In this document: in pieces, positions 25,908-33,955 of the stretch
How positions within the stretch are numbered: position 1 is the stretch's first letter
How the letters are laid out: each line of letters begins with the position of its first letter
NCBI RefSeq assembly: GCF_902833045.1
Contig: NZ_CADFDU010000002.1
Coordinates: 372,001 to 436,000, forward strand
Reading direction: 5' to 3'
DNA from: Burkholderia sp. BCC0322
GTDB lineage: Bacteria; Pseudomonadota; Gammaproteobacteria; Burkholderiales; Burkholderiaceae
Length of the DNA stretch: 64,000 nucleotides
Notes under the pieces: model-generated
Database searches by the model: none
What the model saw: only the letters and a program-made list of their open reading frames with translations
Told to the model about the DNA's origin: nothing
Position numbers and translations under genes: made by a program

Positions 25908-26525
25908 ATGAACGGCCCCGCACGCACGCTCCGCACCGCGTCGCCCCCGGCGTTCGCGCAGGGCACCGGCCAGCGCAACCGCGCGACCGGCACGCCGGCG
26001 CCGATGCACATCGTGCTGTTCGGCGCCGGGCACGTCGGTCACGCGCTGGTCACGCTGCTCGGCGCGCTGCCGTGCGTCGTGCAGTGGGTCGACACGCGCG
26101 ACGAGCTGTTCCCGGACGAGTGTCCGCCGAACGTGCAGCCGGAGCCGACCGACACGCCGGAGGCCGTCGTCGACGCCGCGCCGCCCGGCGCGTACTTCCT
26201 CGTGATGACGCACAACCACGCGCTCGACTTCTCGCTCGCCGCGCAGATCATGCGGCGGCGCGACTACGCGTACTTCGGGATGATCGGCTCGCGCACCAAG
26301 CGCGTGAAGTTCGAGCGCCGGCTTGCCGCGCGCGGCGTCGATCCGGCGCGGCTCGTGGAGATGGTGTGCCCGATCGGCGTCGCGGGCATCGTCGACAAGG
26401 CGCCGGGCGCGATCGCGGTGGCCGTGTGCGCGGAGTTGCTGCAGGCGCGCTCGGGCATGCCGGTGGCCGATGCGAAGGCGGCCGCATCGGGGCGTGCGCG
26501 CGACGACGTGTCCTGCGCGCGGTAG
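25908..26525 (+). CDS. xdhC: XdhC-type molybdenum cofactor accessory protein lacking the N-terminal domain
   Basis: XdhC binds the molybdenum cofactor, helps its sulfuration and delivers it to XdhB. This copy has 205 residues. It contains only the C-terminal Rossmann domain: MHIVLFGAGHVGHALVTLLG (from residue 33), WVDTRDELFPDECPPNVQPE, VMTHNHALDFSLAAQIM, YFGMIGSRTKRVKFERRL and CPIGVAGIVDKAPGAIAVAV. The usual N-terminal XdhC/CoxI domain of about 100-130 residues with its GQCCGG cysteines is absent; the sequence there is a non-homologous leader preceded by a repeat element. ATG at 25908 has a perfect GGAGG at five-base spacing. It is probably in the xdhAB transcript, 132 bp downstream. It could be a natural short form or a 5' deletion. 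Confidence 0.75.
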   Translation: MNGPARTLRTASPPAFAQGTGQRNRATGTPAPMHIVLFGAGHVGHALVTLLGALPCVVQWVDTRDELFPDECPPNVQPEPTDTPEAVVDAAPPGAYFLVMTHNHALDFSLAAQIMRRRDYAYFGMIGSRTKRVKFERRLAARGVDPARLVEMVCPIGVAGIVDKAPGAIAVAVCAELLQARSGMPVADAKAAASGRARDDVSCAR

Positions 26526-26688
26526 CGGGGAGTGGGCAGGGCACGTTCCCCCGGTTGGAGAAAATCGTTCGTGGGGCCGGCGCAAGCCCGCGATCAGCTG
26601 GACCCGCCCCTGACGCACGGCCGCGCGATTTTGCATACACTGCACGACGACGCGCGGCACCGGGCCGCGCCTTACCGTGCACACCACC

Positions 26689-27090
26689 ATGTCCGATCAC
26701 CAGGTTTATCTCGACGCGCTGGATGCCAGCCTCGTCGCCATCGAGCGCTGGCTGTCCGGCGTCGATACCGCGCCCGAGGCGCTCGACGCGCTGCTCGCCG
26801 CTTTTTCCGCTGAATTCACGATGATCCTGACCGACGGCCGTGTCGTCGATCACGACGGTACGCGCGCGCTGTTCGCGAAGCTCGCCGGCGCGAAGCCGGG
26901 ACTGCGCATCTCGCTGTCGGACACCCGCGTGCTCGCGAGCGGCGCGTCGCATGCGACGCTCACCTATCTCGAAGCGCAGCACGCGGCTTCGGGCGAGCTG
27001 CCCGCGCGCCGTGCAACCGCCGTGTTCGAGCGCGACGCGGCGGGCGTCGTGCGCTGGACCCATCTGCAGGAAACCTTCTGCACGGCCTGA
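26689..27090 (+). CDS. SnoaL/DUF4440-like protein
   Basis: A 133-residue protein with the size and pattern of the NTF2-like DUF4440/SnoaL superfamily: an N-terminal helical region, FSAEFTMILTDGRVVDHDGTR, then alternating beta-strands ending RWTHLQETF. Most members have no known reaction; many act as small hydrolases, isomerases or ligand binders. ATG at 26689 is preferred, with GTG at 26677 possible. It lies 163 bp beyond xdhC and converges with a LysR gene. No functional link to purine oxidation is evident. Confidence 0.6.
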   Translation: MSDHQVYLDALDASLVAIERWLSGVDTAPEALDALLAAFSAEFTMILTDGRVVDHDGTRALFAKLAGAKPGLRISLSDTRVLASGASHATLTYLEAQHAASGELPARRATAVFERDAAGVVRWTHLQETFCTA

Positions 27091-27118
27091 GCGGCCGCGC
27101 CCCGTTCGGTGCCGCGGC

Positions 27119-28066
27119 TCAGCGCTTGCGGCTGCGGGGAACCGTCAACTCGTCGGACACGCTCTGCATCAGCGCGCACAGCCACGCGATGTCGGTCGGG
27201 CGGTCGGGCTGCGGATGCGTGAGCAGGTAGCTCTTGATGCGCGGGAACGGCACGGGCGGCGTGACGACCACGAGCGGCAGCAACTGCGCATAGTGCGTCG
27301 CGAAGCGGCGCGTCGTCGTGAAGATCAGGTCCGACTGCAGCAGCACCTGCGGCACGATCCCGAAGTACGGCAGCGTCGTCACGATGCGCCGTGTGAGGCG
27401 CGCGCGCGCCAGGCCGATCTCGATCGCATTGCGCTTGTCGCCGGTGTACGGCGTCGGCGCGACGTGCGCGGCCGACGCGTACGCTTCGCGCGTGAGCGGC
27501 ACGCGTGCGAGCGGGTGCGCATCGCGCATCAGGCACACGATCGTGTCGGAGAACAGGTCCTGGCGCGCGAACTGCGGATCGGGCTTCGGCCAGTTGCCGA
27601 TCACGAGATCGAGCGCGCCCGATTCGAGCGCGCCCGCGTGATCGAGCGCGGGATTCAGCGAATCGATTTCCAGGTGCGCATGCGGCGCCGCGTCGCGAAA
27701 GCGCTCGATCAGCGTCGGCATGAAGAAATCGTTCAGGTAATCGGGGGCGGCGACGCGGAACGTGCGCCGTGCGGACGACGGATCGAAGTTGCCGTGCGGC
27801 GTCGCGATGAAGTCGACCTCGCGCAGCGCGCGCGACGCGGCCTCGAGCAGCGACGCGCCGTATTCGGTCGGCACCATCCCGGATTTGCCGCGCACGAGGA
27901 TCGGGTCGTTCAGCGTCTCGCGCAGCTTGCGCAGCGCGGTGCTGATCGCTGGCTGGGTCTGGTTCAGCCGCAGCGCGGCCTGCGTGACGCTGCGCTCGAG
28001 CAGCAGCGTGCGCAACACGCGCACGAGCCAGATATCGAGCGAGGCGGTACGGTCGTCTTCTTCCAT
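27119..28066 (-). CDS. LysR family transcriptional regulator (NodD/PcpR-like)
   Basis: A 315-residue LysR regulator. The DNA-binding part is LDIWLVRVLRTLLLERSVTQ then AALRLNQTQPAISTALRKLR, the QxAxSxxLxxLR pattern of the NodD/SyrM-like branch. The effector domain starts near residue 88 (RRTFRVAAPDYLNDFFMPTL). Its nearest partner is the downstream-oriented DsbA-like isomerase gene 67 bp upstream on the same strand, so it is not divergent from a target. It converges with the SnoaL-like gene. The target is unknown. Confidence 0.86.
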   Translation of the reverse strand: MEEDDRTASLDIWLVRVLRTLLLERSVTQAALRLNQTQPAISTALRKLRETLNDPILVRGKSGMVPTEYGASLLEAASRALREVDFIATPHGNFDPSSARRTFRVAAPDYLNDFFMPTLIERFRDAAPHAHLEIDSLNPALDHAGALESGALDLVIGNWPKPDPQFARQDLFSDTIVCLMRDAHPLARVPLTREAYASAAHVAPTPYTGDKRNAIEIGLARARLTRRIVTTLPYFGIVPQVLLQSDLIFTTTRRFATHYAQLLPLVVVTPPVPFPRIKSYLLTHPQPDRPTDIAWLCALMQSVSDELTVPRSRKR

Positions 28067-28133
28067 CGTTAGGGGGATTCGGGTGAAGCGTAACCTTACC
28101 GCAGCCGCGCGTCGGCGTGCGTGATACCGGCCA

Positions 28134-28772
28134 TCACATCCGGCCCTTCGGCAGCGTGCTGATCCGCTTGACCTCGCGCGATTCGAGCCAGTTCGGCGTG
28201 CGCGCGCAATACAGCACCATCGGCAGCGCGTCCTCGCCCCAGAACAGCTGCTGGTTCATCCAGAACGTCGGCACGCCGAACACGCCGAGCGCGATCGCAT
28301 CGGCGTTGTTGCGGGCCAGTTGCGCGGTGGTCTCCTCGAATTCGATCAGCTCGTCGCCATGGCCGACGCCGACGCGCTCGCACAGCGCCGCGAAGCCTTC
28401 CGGCGTCGACGGATCGTTGCCGTCGCGCCAGATGAAGCGGTACATCTCCAGCACCGTCGCGATATCGGCGCGCAGCGCGATCGCGAGGCGCAACACCTTG
28501 TCGGAATCGAACGGGTGCGCGGGCGGCATCTTGAAGCGGATGCCGAGCTGTTCCGCGCGAAACAGCGCGTGACGGTACGTGAACACGCGCTTGGCCGGCA
28601 CGTCGGCGGTCGGGCGTTGGCCCCAGTGGCGCTGCAGGTCGATGAGCGACACGGCGATGGGCTCGAACGGCACATCCGGCCACTTGTCATGCTGTTCCAG
28701 GAGCAGATAGGAGAACGGCGACACGAAGTCGAAGAACCAGGCAGGCTGGGCGGTGTCGAGGCCGGTTGTCAT
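28134..28772 (-). CDS. HCCA isomerase/DsbA-family oxidoreductase
   Basis: A 212-residue protein of the kappa-class-GST-like 2-hydroxychromene-2-carboxylate isomerase group. The start PAWFFDFVSPFSYLLLEQHD is diagnostic, with the serine of SPFSY where DsbA has CxxC. The C-terminal GVFGVPTFWMNQQLFWGEDA is the cis-proline loop and helix. Family enzymes use glutathione in naphthalene-type degradation, but many homologues have other or unknown substrates, and no naphthalene genes are here. ATG at 28772 follows GGAG; longer upstream frames are proline/arginine-rich artefacts. Confidence 0.8.
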   Translation of the reverse strand: MTTGLDTAQPAWFFDFVSPFSYLLLEQHDKWPDVPFEPIAVSLIDLQRHWGQRPTADVPAKRVFTYRHALFRAEQLGIRFKMPPAHPFDSDKVLRLAIALRADIATVLEMYRFIWRDGNDPSTPEGFAALCERVGVGHGDELIEFEETTAQLARNNADAIALGVFGVPTFWMNQQLFWGEDALPMVLYCARTPNWLESREVKRISTLPKGRM

Positions 28773-28866
28773 GACGATCTCCAGAGGGTGGGGCGTGCGG
28801 CGCCTGGCGGCGGCCTTCATGTTACGCGGCGGCGCGCGCATGCGGCAATGATCGCGGATCGTCCGC

Positions 28867-30318
28867 TCACGCGGAACCGGGAGTCGCCCGGGGGGGATCG
28901 CCGGCCGGTGCCGGTGCCGGTGCCGCGTCGGCGCGTGCCTGCGGTTGGCTGCCGGTGCCAGGCGGGGCCGCCGGCGTGTCCTGGTCGTGCGCGGTGAGCC
29001 GTTCGCGCACGAAGCCGATGTGCTCGCGCAGCACGTAGAACTGCCCGGCATAGGCCAGCGGCATCTTCATCCGGTTCACGGCTTCCTCGATGTCGTCGAG
29101 CTCGTCGAGCAACTGCACGCGTTCCTCGGCCGTGTGTTCGCCGAGCGCGCTGCGCTCGAGCGCGATCAGCGCGCCGTACCAGCGGTAGATGCGCGAACGC
29201 ACGCGCCAGCCGTACAGCGACGGCACGAGCCGCAGCCCGGGGATCAGCACGACGATCAGCGGCACGACCACGACGAGCAGCCGGTCGACGAGGCTCGCGA
29301 CCCAGAACGGCAGCCGCCGGTACAGGAAGGTCTTGCCTGATTTGTAGTAGCGCGCGGCATCGTCGGACAGCGGGAAGCCGCGGGTGACGGACGACGGGAA
29401 TTCGCCCGCGTGCTGCAGGATCGTCGCGTGGCCGTGTACCTCGCGCGCGGCCTCGATCAGCAGGTCGGACAGCGCGGGATGCAGCGAATCGCGCGCGACG
29501 AGTTCGATGGTCGGTGCAACCGTGTGGATGTCGGCGGGCGGCAGGTTGCGGCCGAGATCGTAGACACCCATCGGCAGCGTGATCGCGGTCAGGTACGGAA
29601 AGCGCCGCGCGTACGCCTCGGCCTGCGTGAACGAATACACGTGCACGCCCGGCGCGCGGAACAGCTTCGCCATCACCGGGATCTGCGTCGAGTCGCCGGA
29701 CAGGAAGGCCGCGTCGATCTTGCCGTCGAGCAGCGCGGTGGCCGCGTCCTCGCCGGCGGTCGGCAGCAGCTCGGTCGAGCCGCCCGGCACGATGCCGTTC
29801 ATCTTCAGCAGCGCGAGGCTCAGCTCGCGCGCGCCGCTGCCTTCCGCGCCGAGCGCGAGCCGCTTGCCCTTGAAGTCGGACAGGCGCGCGACGACCGGGC
29901 CGCGATACATGATCGCGAGCGGCACGTAGCCGATACTGCCGAGCGACACGAGGTGTTCGTCGCGCTCCTTCGGGCCGATGCCGCTCTGCACGAAGCCGAC
30001 GTCGACCGTCGCGTTCGGGTTCGACAGCCGCGCGAGGTTCTGGGCGGACCCTTCGGATGACTGGACGTCGAGCGTGACGCCGTTCTTCGCGAGGATCGTC
30101 TTGTATTTCTGCGCGGCGTTCCAGTATGTGCTGCCGGGCGGCCCGGACGAGATCACGAGCGTGGACGGCGGTGCCGGCTGGATCAGCTTGACCGCGAGCC
30201 AGACGGCCGCGACGGCGAGCAGCACGGTGGGGCCGATCGACAGCGCGAGGTCGCGCCACGACACCGCGACGAAGCGGGCGAGGATGCGGCGAGGCGGGCG
30301 AGGGCGGACTGGCTTCAT
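28867..30318 (-). CDS. TAXI-family TRAP-like solute-binding protein, membrane-anchored
   Basis: A 483-residue protein with a TAXI-type binding domain (about 50-330), as seen in LVISSGPPGSTYWNAAQKYK, FVQSGIG and AGEDAATALLDGKIDAAFLSGD. It is held by an N-terminal membrane helix at about 22-45 (LALSIGPTVLLAVAAVWLAV) rather than a cleaved signal. A second hydrophobic segment at about 338-362 (VDRLLVVVVPLIVVLIPGL) is followed by a coiled-coil-like region with ELDDIEEAVNRM and a proline/alanine-rich tail. TRAP permease genes are not adjacent, so it is an orphan. The domain architecture suggests sensing or a noncanonical role. Confidence 0.8.
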   Translation of the reverse strand: MKPVRPRPPRRILARFVAVSWRDLALSIGPTVLLAVAAVWLAVKLIQPAPPSTLVISSGPPGSTYWNAAQKYKTILAKNGVTLDVQSSEGSAQNLARLSNPNATVDVGFVQSGIGPKERDEHLVSLGSIGYVPLAIMYRGPVVARLSDFKGKRLALGAEGSGARELSLALLKMNGIVPGGSTELLPTAGEDAATALLDGKIDAAFLSGDSTQIPVMAKLFRAPGVHVYSFTQAEAYARRFPYLTAITLPMGVYDLGRNLPPADIHTVAPTIELVARDSLHPALSDLLIEAAREVHGHATILQHAGEFPSSVTRGFPLSDDAARYYKSGKTFLYRRLPFWVASLVDRLLVVVVPLIVVLIPGLRLVPSLYGWRVRSRIYRWYGALIALERSALGEHTAEERVQLLDELDDIEEAVNRMKMPLAYAGQFYVLREHIGFVRERLTAHDQDTPAAPPGTGSQPQARADAAPAPAPAGDPPRATPGSA

Positions 30319-30756
30319 GGGGGCGGCGGATGACGCTGGCGTGACGTATCGGTGACGGCCGGACGGTTGTCATGGACGATGCCGATGCTCGCGGCGATGG
30401 TACCCGGTTTCGCCGTGCGTGCGCGAGTGGGGCAGCCCGGCGCGGCCCCGCGGCGACAGCGGTGGGCAGCCCCGCGTCAAAATCTTTGCGCTTCCGCGGG
30501 CGCTGGATTACATTGTGCGACGCAGCCGCGCCCGATTTGCGCGCGACCCGGCACGCAAGCAGACCGGGCGCGTCCGGCCGGCGGCTGTCCGGCGCGGCCG
30601 GCCCGCTTTCGCGTGCGCCGGCCGCCAGCCCGTCTTGCCTCTCTCGTATCGCCGTGGAAAACACCGGCTGTCCCGCCCGTTCGCGCGCGGGCCGGCTGCT
30701 TTTGGGGGTAATCGGCCGTACTGTGCACGGCCGTTCCGGAGTGATAAGGAGATAGC
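30319..30756. promoter_or_regulatory. TAXI/BON divergent intergenic region
   Basis: 438 bp between two divergent genes. It is GC-rich, and its open frames read as arginine/proline-rich shadows. AAGGAG (30746-30751) is the BON gene ribosome-binding site. Beyond probable promoters, nothing specific was recognised. Confidence 0.4.
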
Positions 30757-31116
30757 ATGAAGTCGATCGTGTTGAGAGCGTTGGGCGTCGCCGCCGTGGC
30801 GGCCTGTCTGTCGGGCAGCGTGTATGCGCAGTCGAGCGATGCCGCCGCAATGGAAGCGCCCGCGGCCAGCGCGCCGAAGGCCGCCGCGAAAACCGCGAAG
30901 AAGGCGAACCGCAAGCTCGGCTACGCGGTGCGCAAGGCGATTTCGAAGGAACCCGGCGTGAACGTGTCGAACCTTGTGGTGCGCTCGAAGGGTGGCGCGA
31001 TCACGCTGGAAGGCACGATGCCGGCCCAGGATCAGATCGACAAGGCCGAAGAGGCAGCCAAGGGCGTGAAGGGCGTGACGTCGGTCACGAACAAGCTGAC
31101 GGTTCAGCAGCAGTGA
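30757..31116 (+). CDS. periplasmic BON-domain protein
   Basis: A 119-residue secreted protein. A signal peptide runs to about residue 24, with cleavage after VYA. A lysine/alanine-rich linker follows (about 35-55), then one BON domain from KLGYAVRKAISKEPGVNVSN through GAITLEGTMPAQDQIDKAEE to VTSVTNKL. BON domains bind phospholipid or surface structures and occur in OsmY-type envelope stress proteins. AAGGAG precedes the ATG at good spacing. It is a single gene, followed by a GC-rich hairpin. Confidence 0.85.
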   Translation: MKSIVLRALGVAAVAACLSGSVYAQSSDAAAMEAPAASAPKAAAKTAKKANRKLGYAVRKAISKEPGVNVSNLVVRSKGGAITLEGTMPAQDQIDKAEEAAKGVKGVTSVTNKLTVQQQ

Positions 31117-31160
31117 TGCCGGGCAGCGGCGCGTGAGCGCCGCATGCGCCCGTTTTCAGG

Positions 31161-31188
31161 CGGGCCCCGGTACGCCGGGGCCCGTTTG
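31161..31188 (+). terminator. GC-rich hairpin terminator after the BON gene
   Basis: A perfect 10-bp stem, CGGGCCCCGG/CCGGGGCCCG (31161-31170 with 31175-31184), with loop TACG and only a short TTT tract after it. A probable terminator of moderate strength. Confidence 0.6.
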
Positions 31189-31252
31189 CGCTTGAGAGGC
31201 CGCATGCCGCATAAAGCGGTGGCGGACCGATAACGATATCGAGAGGGCGGCG

Positions 31253-33343
31253 ATGACGAGGCTCGGGTGGGGCAGGCGGATGGTTTTCGGCGCGGCGCTG
31301 GCCGCGGTCGCGATACTCGGCGCCTGCAACGGCGACGAGTCGGCCGAGCGCAACCGGTTGCCCGGCTTCGTGTCCGGCAACGTGCGCACGACGGCCTATG
31401 ACGGCGCGAGCGACGACCTGCTGACGGCCGGCCTCGGCAAGACGGGCCTCGGCTCGGCGAGCGCCCCCGGCTTTGCGAATGCCGCCCGGCCGACGAGCGC
31501 CGAGCTGCGCCGCCTCGCGATCTGGTCGAACTACCGCGCGCTCGTCGACATGAGCGCGAATGGCGGCTACGGTCGCTTCTGGGGGCCGAACGTCGACCTC
31601 GACGGCAACGACACGCTCGGCGAAGGCAAGATCCCCGGCACCGAATATCTCGCGTACTCCGACGATGGCAGCGGCAGCAAGAACGTCACGCTGCTCGTGC
31701 AGGTACCCGCCAGCTTCAATCCCGCGCAGCCGTGCATCGTCACCGCGACGTCGTCCGGCTCGCGCGGCGTGTACGGTGCGATTTCCGCGGCCGGCGAATG
31801 GGCGCTCAAGCGCGGCTGCGCGGTCGCCTACAACGACAAGGGCGGCGGCAACGGCGCGCACGAACTCATGTCGGACACCATCACGCTGATCGACGGCACG
31901 CTCGCCAACGCGGTGCTGGCCGGCACCACGAGCCTGTTCACCGCGAACGTCACCAGCGGCGATCTCGCCACGTTCAATGCCCGCTTCCCGAACCGCTATG
32001 CGTTCAAGCACGCGCATTCGCAGCAGAATCCCGAGCAGGACTGGGGGCGCGTGACGCTGCAGTCGGTCGAGTTCGCGTACTGGGCGCTCAACGAGCAGTT
32101 CGGACCGCTGATCGACGGCTCGCATCATGGCGTGCGCTATCGCGCGGGCGACATCACGACGATCGCCGCGTCGGTCAGCAACGGCGGCGGCGCGTCGCTC
32201 GCGGCGGCCGAGCAGGACAACCGCGGCTGGATCACCGCGGTCGTGGTTGGCGAGCCGCAGATCAACGTGCGGATGGCGCCGAACGCGGTCGTGCGCTCGG
32301 GCGGCCAGCCGGTGCCGTCGTTCGGCCGGCCGCTGGCCGACTACGCGACGCTCGCGAACCTGCTGGAGCCGTGCGCGGCGGCATCGGCGTCGCTCGCCGG
32401 CGCGCCGTACCTGAGTGCGCTGCCGGCGGCGACCACGCAGTCGATCCGCACCCAGCGCTGCGCGACGCTCGCCGCGGCCGGGCTCGTGTCGGGCGCCGAT
32501 ACGCAAAGCCAGGCCGCCGACGCGCTTGCGCAGCTTCACGCGGCCGGCTACCTCGCCGATTCCGACCTGCTGCAGGCGCCGATGTGGGATTCGCAGGCGA
32601 TTCCGGCGATCGCGGTGACCTATGCGAATGCGTACACGCGCTCGCGCGTGACCGACAACCTGTGCAATTTCAGCTTCGCGACGACGAACCCGGCGACGGG
32701 TGCCGTGGCCGCGCCCGCCACGTCGCCGATGCCGGCCGTGTTCGGCGTCGGCAACGGCGTGCCCCCGACGGCCGGCATCGACCTCGTGTTCAACACGGGC
32801 GCGGGCGTCGACCACCGGCTCGCGACGCCGGATGCGAGCTTTGCGGGTGCGCTGTGCCTGCGCCAGCTCTGGACGAACGGGATACTCGGAATGCCCGCGA
32901 ACGTCGATGCGGTGCGCGTGAACGCGAACCTGCAGGGCAAGCCGGCGATCATCGTGCAGGGCCGCAGCGACGCACTCGTGCCCGTGAACCACGCCTCGCG
33001 CGCGTACGTCGCGCAGAACGGCATCAGCGAAGGCAGCCGCAGCCAGCTCGTGTTCTACGAGGTGACGAACGGCCAGCACTTCGACGCGTTCCTGCCGGTG
33101 CCGGGCTTCGACACGCGCTTCGTGCCGGTTCACTACTACAACCTGCAGGCGCTGAACCTGATGTGGAAGCACCTGAAGAACGGCGCGCCGTTGCCGCCGT
33201 CGCAGGTGATCCGAACGGTGCCGCGCGGCGGCACGCCGGGCGCCGCGCCCGCGCTGACGAGCGCGAACCTGCCGTCGATCTCGGCCGCGCCGGGCGCGAA
33301 CGCGATCACCGTCGGCGCCGGCGCGATCGACGTGCCGCTCTGA
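31253..33343 (+). CDS. D-(-)-3-hydroxybutyrate oligomer hydrolase
   Basis: A 696-residue hydrolase matching the 3HB-oligomer hydrolase family, which cleaves short poly-3-hydroxybutyrate oligomers to monomers. Family landmarks are WSNYRALVDMSANGGYGRFW, TSSGSRGVYGAISAAGEWAL, AYNDKGGGNGAHELMSDTIT and GEPQINVRM. The nucleophile lies in ASVSNGGGASLAA (Ser309), a variant lipase box. The N-terminus ends in ILGAC, a lipobox at Cys25, with Asn at +2, so a lipidated, probably outer-membrane protein is predicted. The length fits the family. It is monocistronic, followed by a terminator. Confidence 0.9.
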   Translation: MTRLGWGRRMVFGAALAAVAILGACNGDESAERNRLPGFVSGNVRTTAYDGASDDLLTAGLGKTGLGSASAPGFANAARPTSAELRRLAIWSNYRALVDMSANGGYGRFWGPNVDLDGNDTLGEGKIPGTEYLAYSDDGSGSKNVTLLVQVPASFNPAQPCIVTATSSGSRGVYGAISAAGEWALKRGCAVAYNDKGGGNGAHELMSDTITLIDGTLANAVLAGTTSLFTANVTSGDLATFNARFPNRYAFKHAHSQQNPEQDWGRVTLQSVEFAYWALNEQFGPLIDGSHHGVRYRAGDITTIAASVSNGGGASLAAAEQDNRGWITAVVVGEPQINVRMAPNAVVRSGGQPVPSFGRPLADYATLANLLEPCAAASASLAGAPYLSALPAATTQSIRTQRCATLAAAGLVSGADTQSQAADALAQLHAAGYLADSDLLQAPMWDSQAIPAIAVTYANAYTRSRVTDNLCNFSFATTNPATGAVAAPATSPMPAVFGVGNGVPPTAGIDLVFNTGAGVDHRLATPDASFAGALCLRQLWTNGILGMPANVDAVRVNANLQGKPAIIVQGRSDALVPVNHASRAYVAQNGISEGSRSQLVFYEVTNGQHFDAFLPVPGFDTRFVPVHYYNLQALNLMWKHLKNGAPLPPSQVIRTVPRGGTPGAAPALTSANLPSISAAPGANAITVGAGAIDVPL

Positions 33344-33370
33344 CGGCACCCGCCGCGCCGCCGTCACGAA

Positions 33371-33398
33371 GCCGGACCGCCGTCCGGCTTTTTCTTTT
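33371..33398 (+). terminator. intrinsic terminator
   Basis: The stem GCCGGAC/GTCCGGC (33371-33377 with 33382-33388) with a four-base loop is followed by TTTTTCTTTT. It ends the 3HB-oligomer hydrolase transcript. Confidence 0.85.
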
Positions 33399-33955
33399 GG
33401 GTGTCGTGGAATCGGTCCCGTGCCGCCTTTTTTCCGAATGGCGAGCGCCGTAACAAATTATTACTTTACGGCGGTAAATCAGAACCCTAATATGCGCCGG
33501 TATTTTCACTTAATTTAATAAATTCCATATACGAGATATTCCTTTCCGTTTAGTTAATCGATCCTTTCGATTTTATTAAATCGGCTCGAGTCGCGATTGA
33601 TCGTCGTTTTGTGATTAATCGGCATCTCGCCGAGGGGGATTGTTCGTCTGTTCGAAGCGAGGCGGCCCGGTCGGGCCGGCCTGGCGGGGCATGTTTTTGC
33701 CGTCGATTTTGTGCGGATGCAAATTCGCGCGATGAATTCGCCCGGCTGCGGATTATTGAATTGTCGTTCGCAATGGAATTGATTCCATTGTGCAGTCGCA
33801 AAAATATGGGTGGGGTAAATCATGCCGATCGGTATTCGCCGATCCGGTAAAAAACTCGGAGTGCGTCGCATAACGAATGCATTCCTGGTGCGGAGCGTCG
33901 GCGCAAATGATCCTTTGCGGCCGGCGGTATTTATCGTTCTGTTCGAGAGGCAATA
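33399..33955. promoter_or_regulatory. AT-rich upstream region of the S10 peptidase gene
   Basis: About 560 bp of markedly AT-rich sequence, densest at 33450-33610. It contains the small perfect inverted repeat CGATTT-TATT-AAATCG (33568-33583). No reading frame here resembles a known protein. It probably holds the promoter and a long 5' leader for the next gene. Confidence 0.45.

Noticed and set aside
21792-26690. A minus-strand reading frame of 1632 codons antisense to xdhA-xdhB-xdhC
   Set aside because: It is arginine/alanine/histidine-rich with no domain, and the plus-strand frames have clear catalytic motifs; long antisense frames are expected at this GC content.
31085-33367. A 760-codon minus-strand frame opposite the 3HB-oligomer hydrolase
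   Set aside because: It shows antisense shadow composition and no domain; the plus strand has the family signatures.
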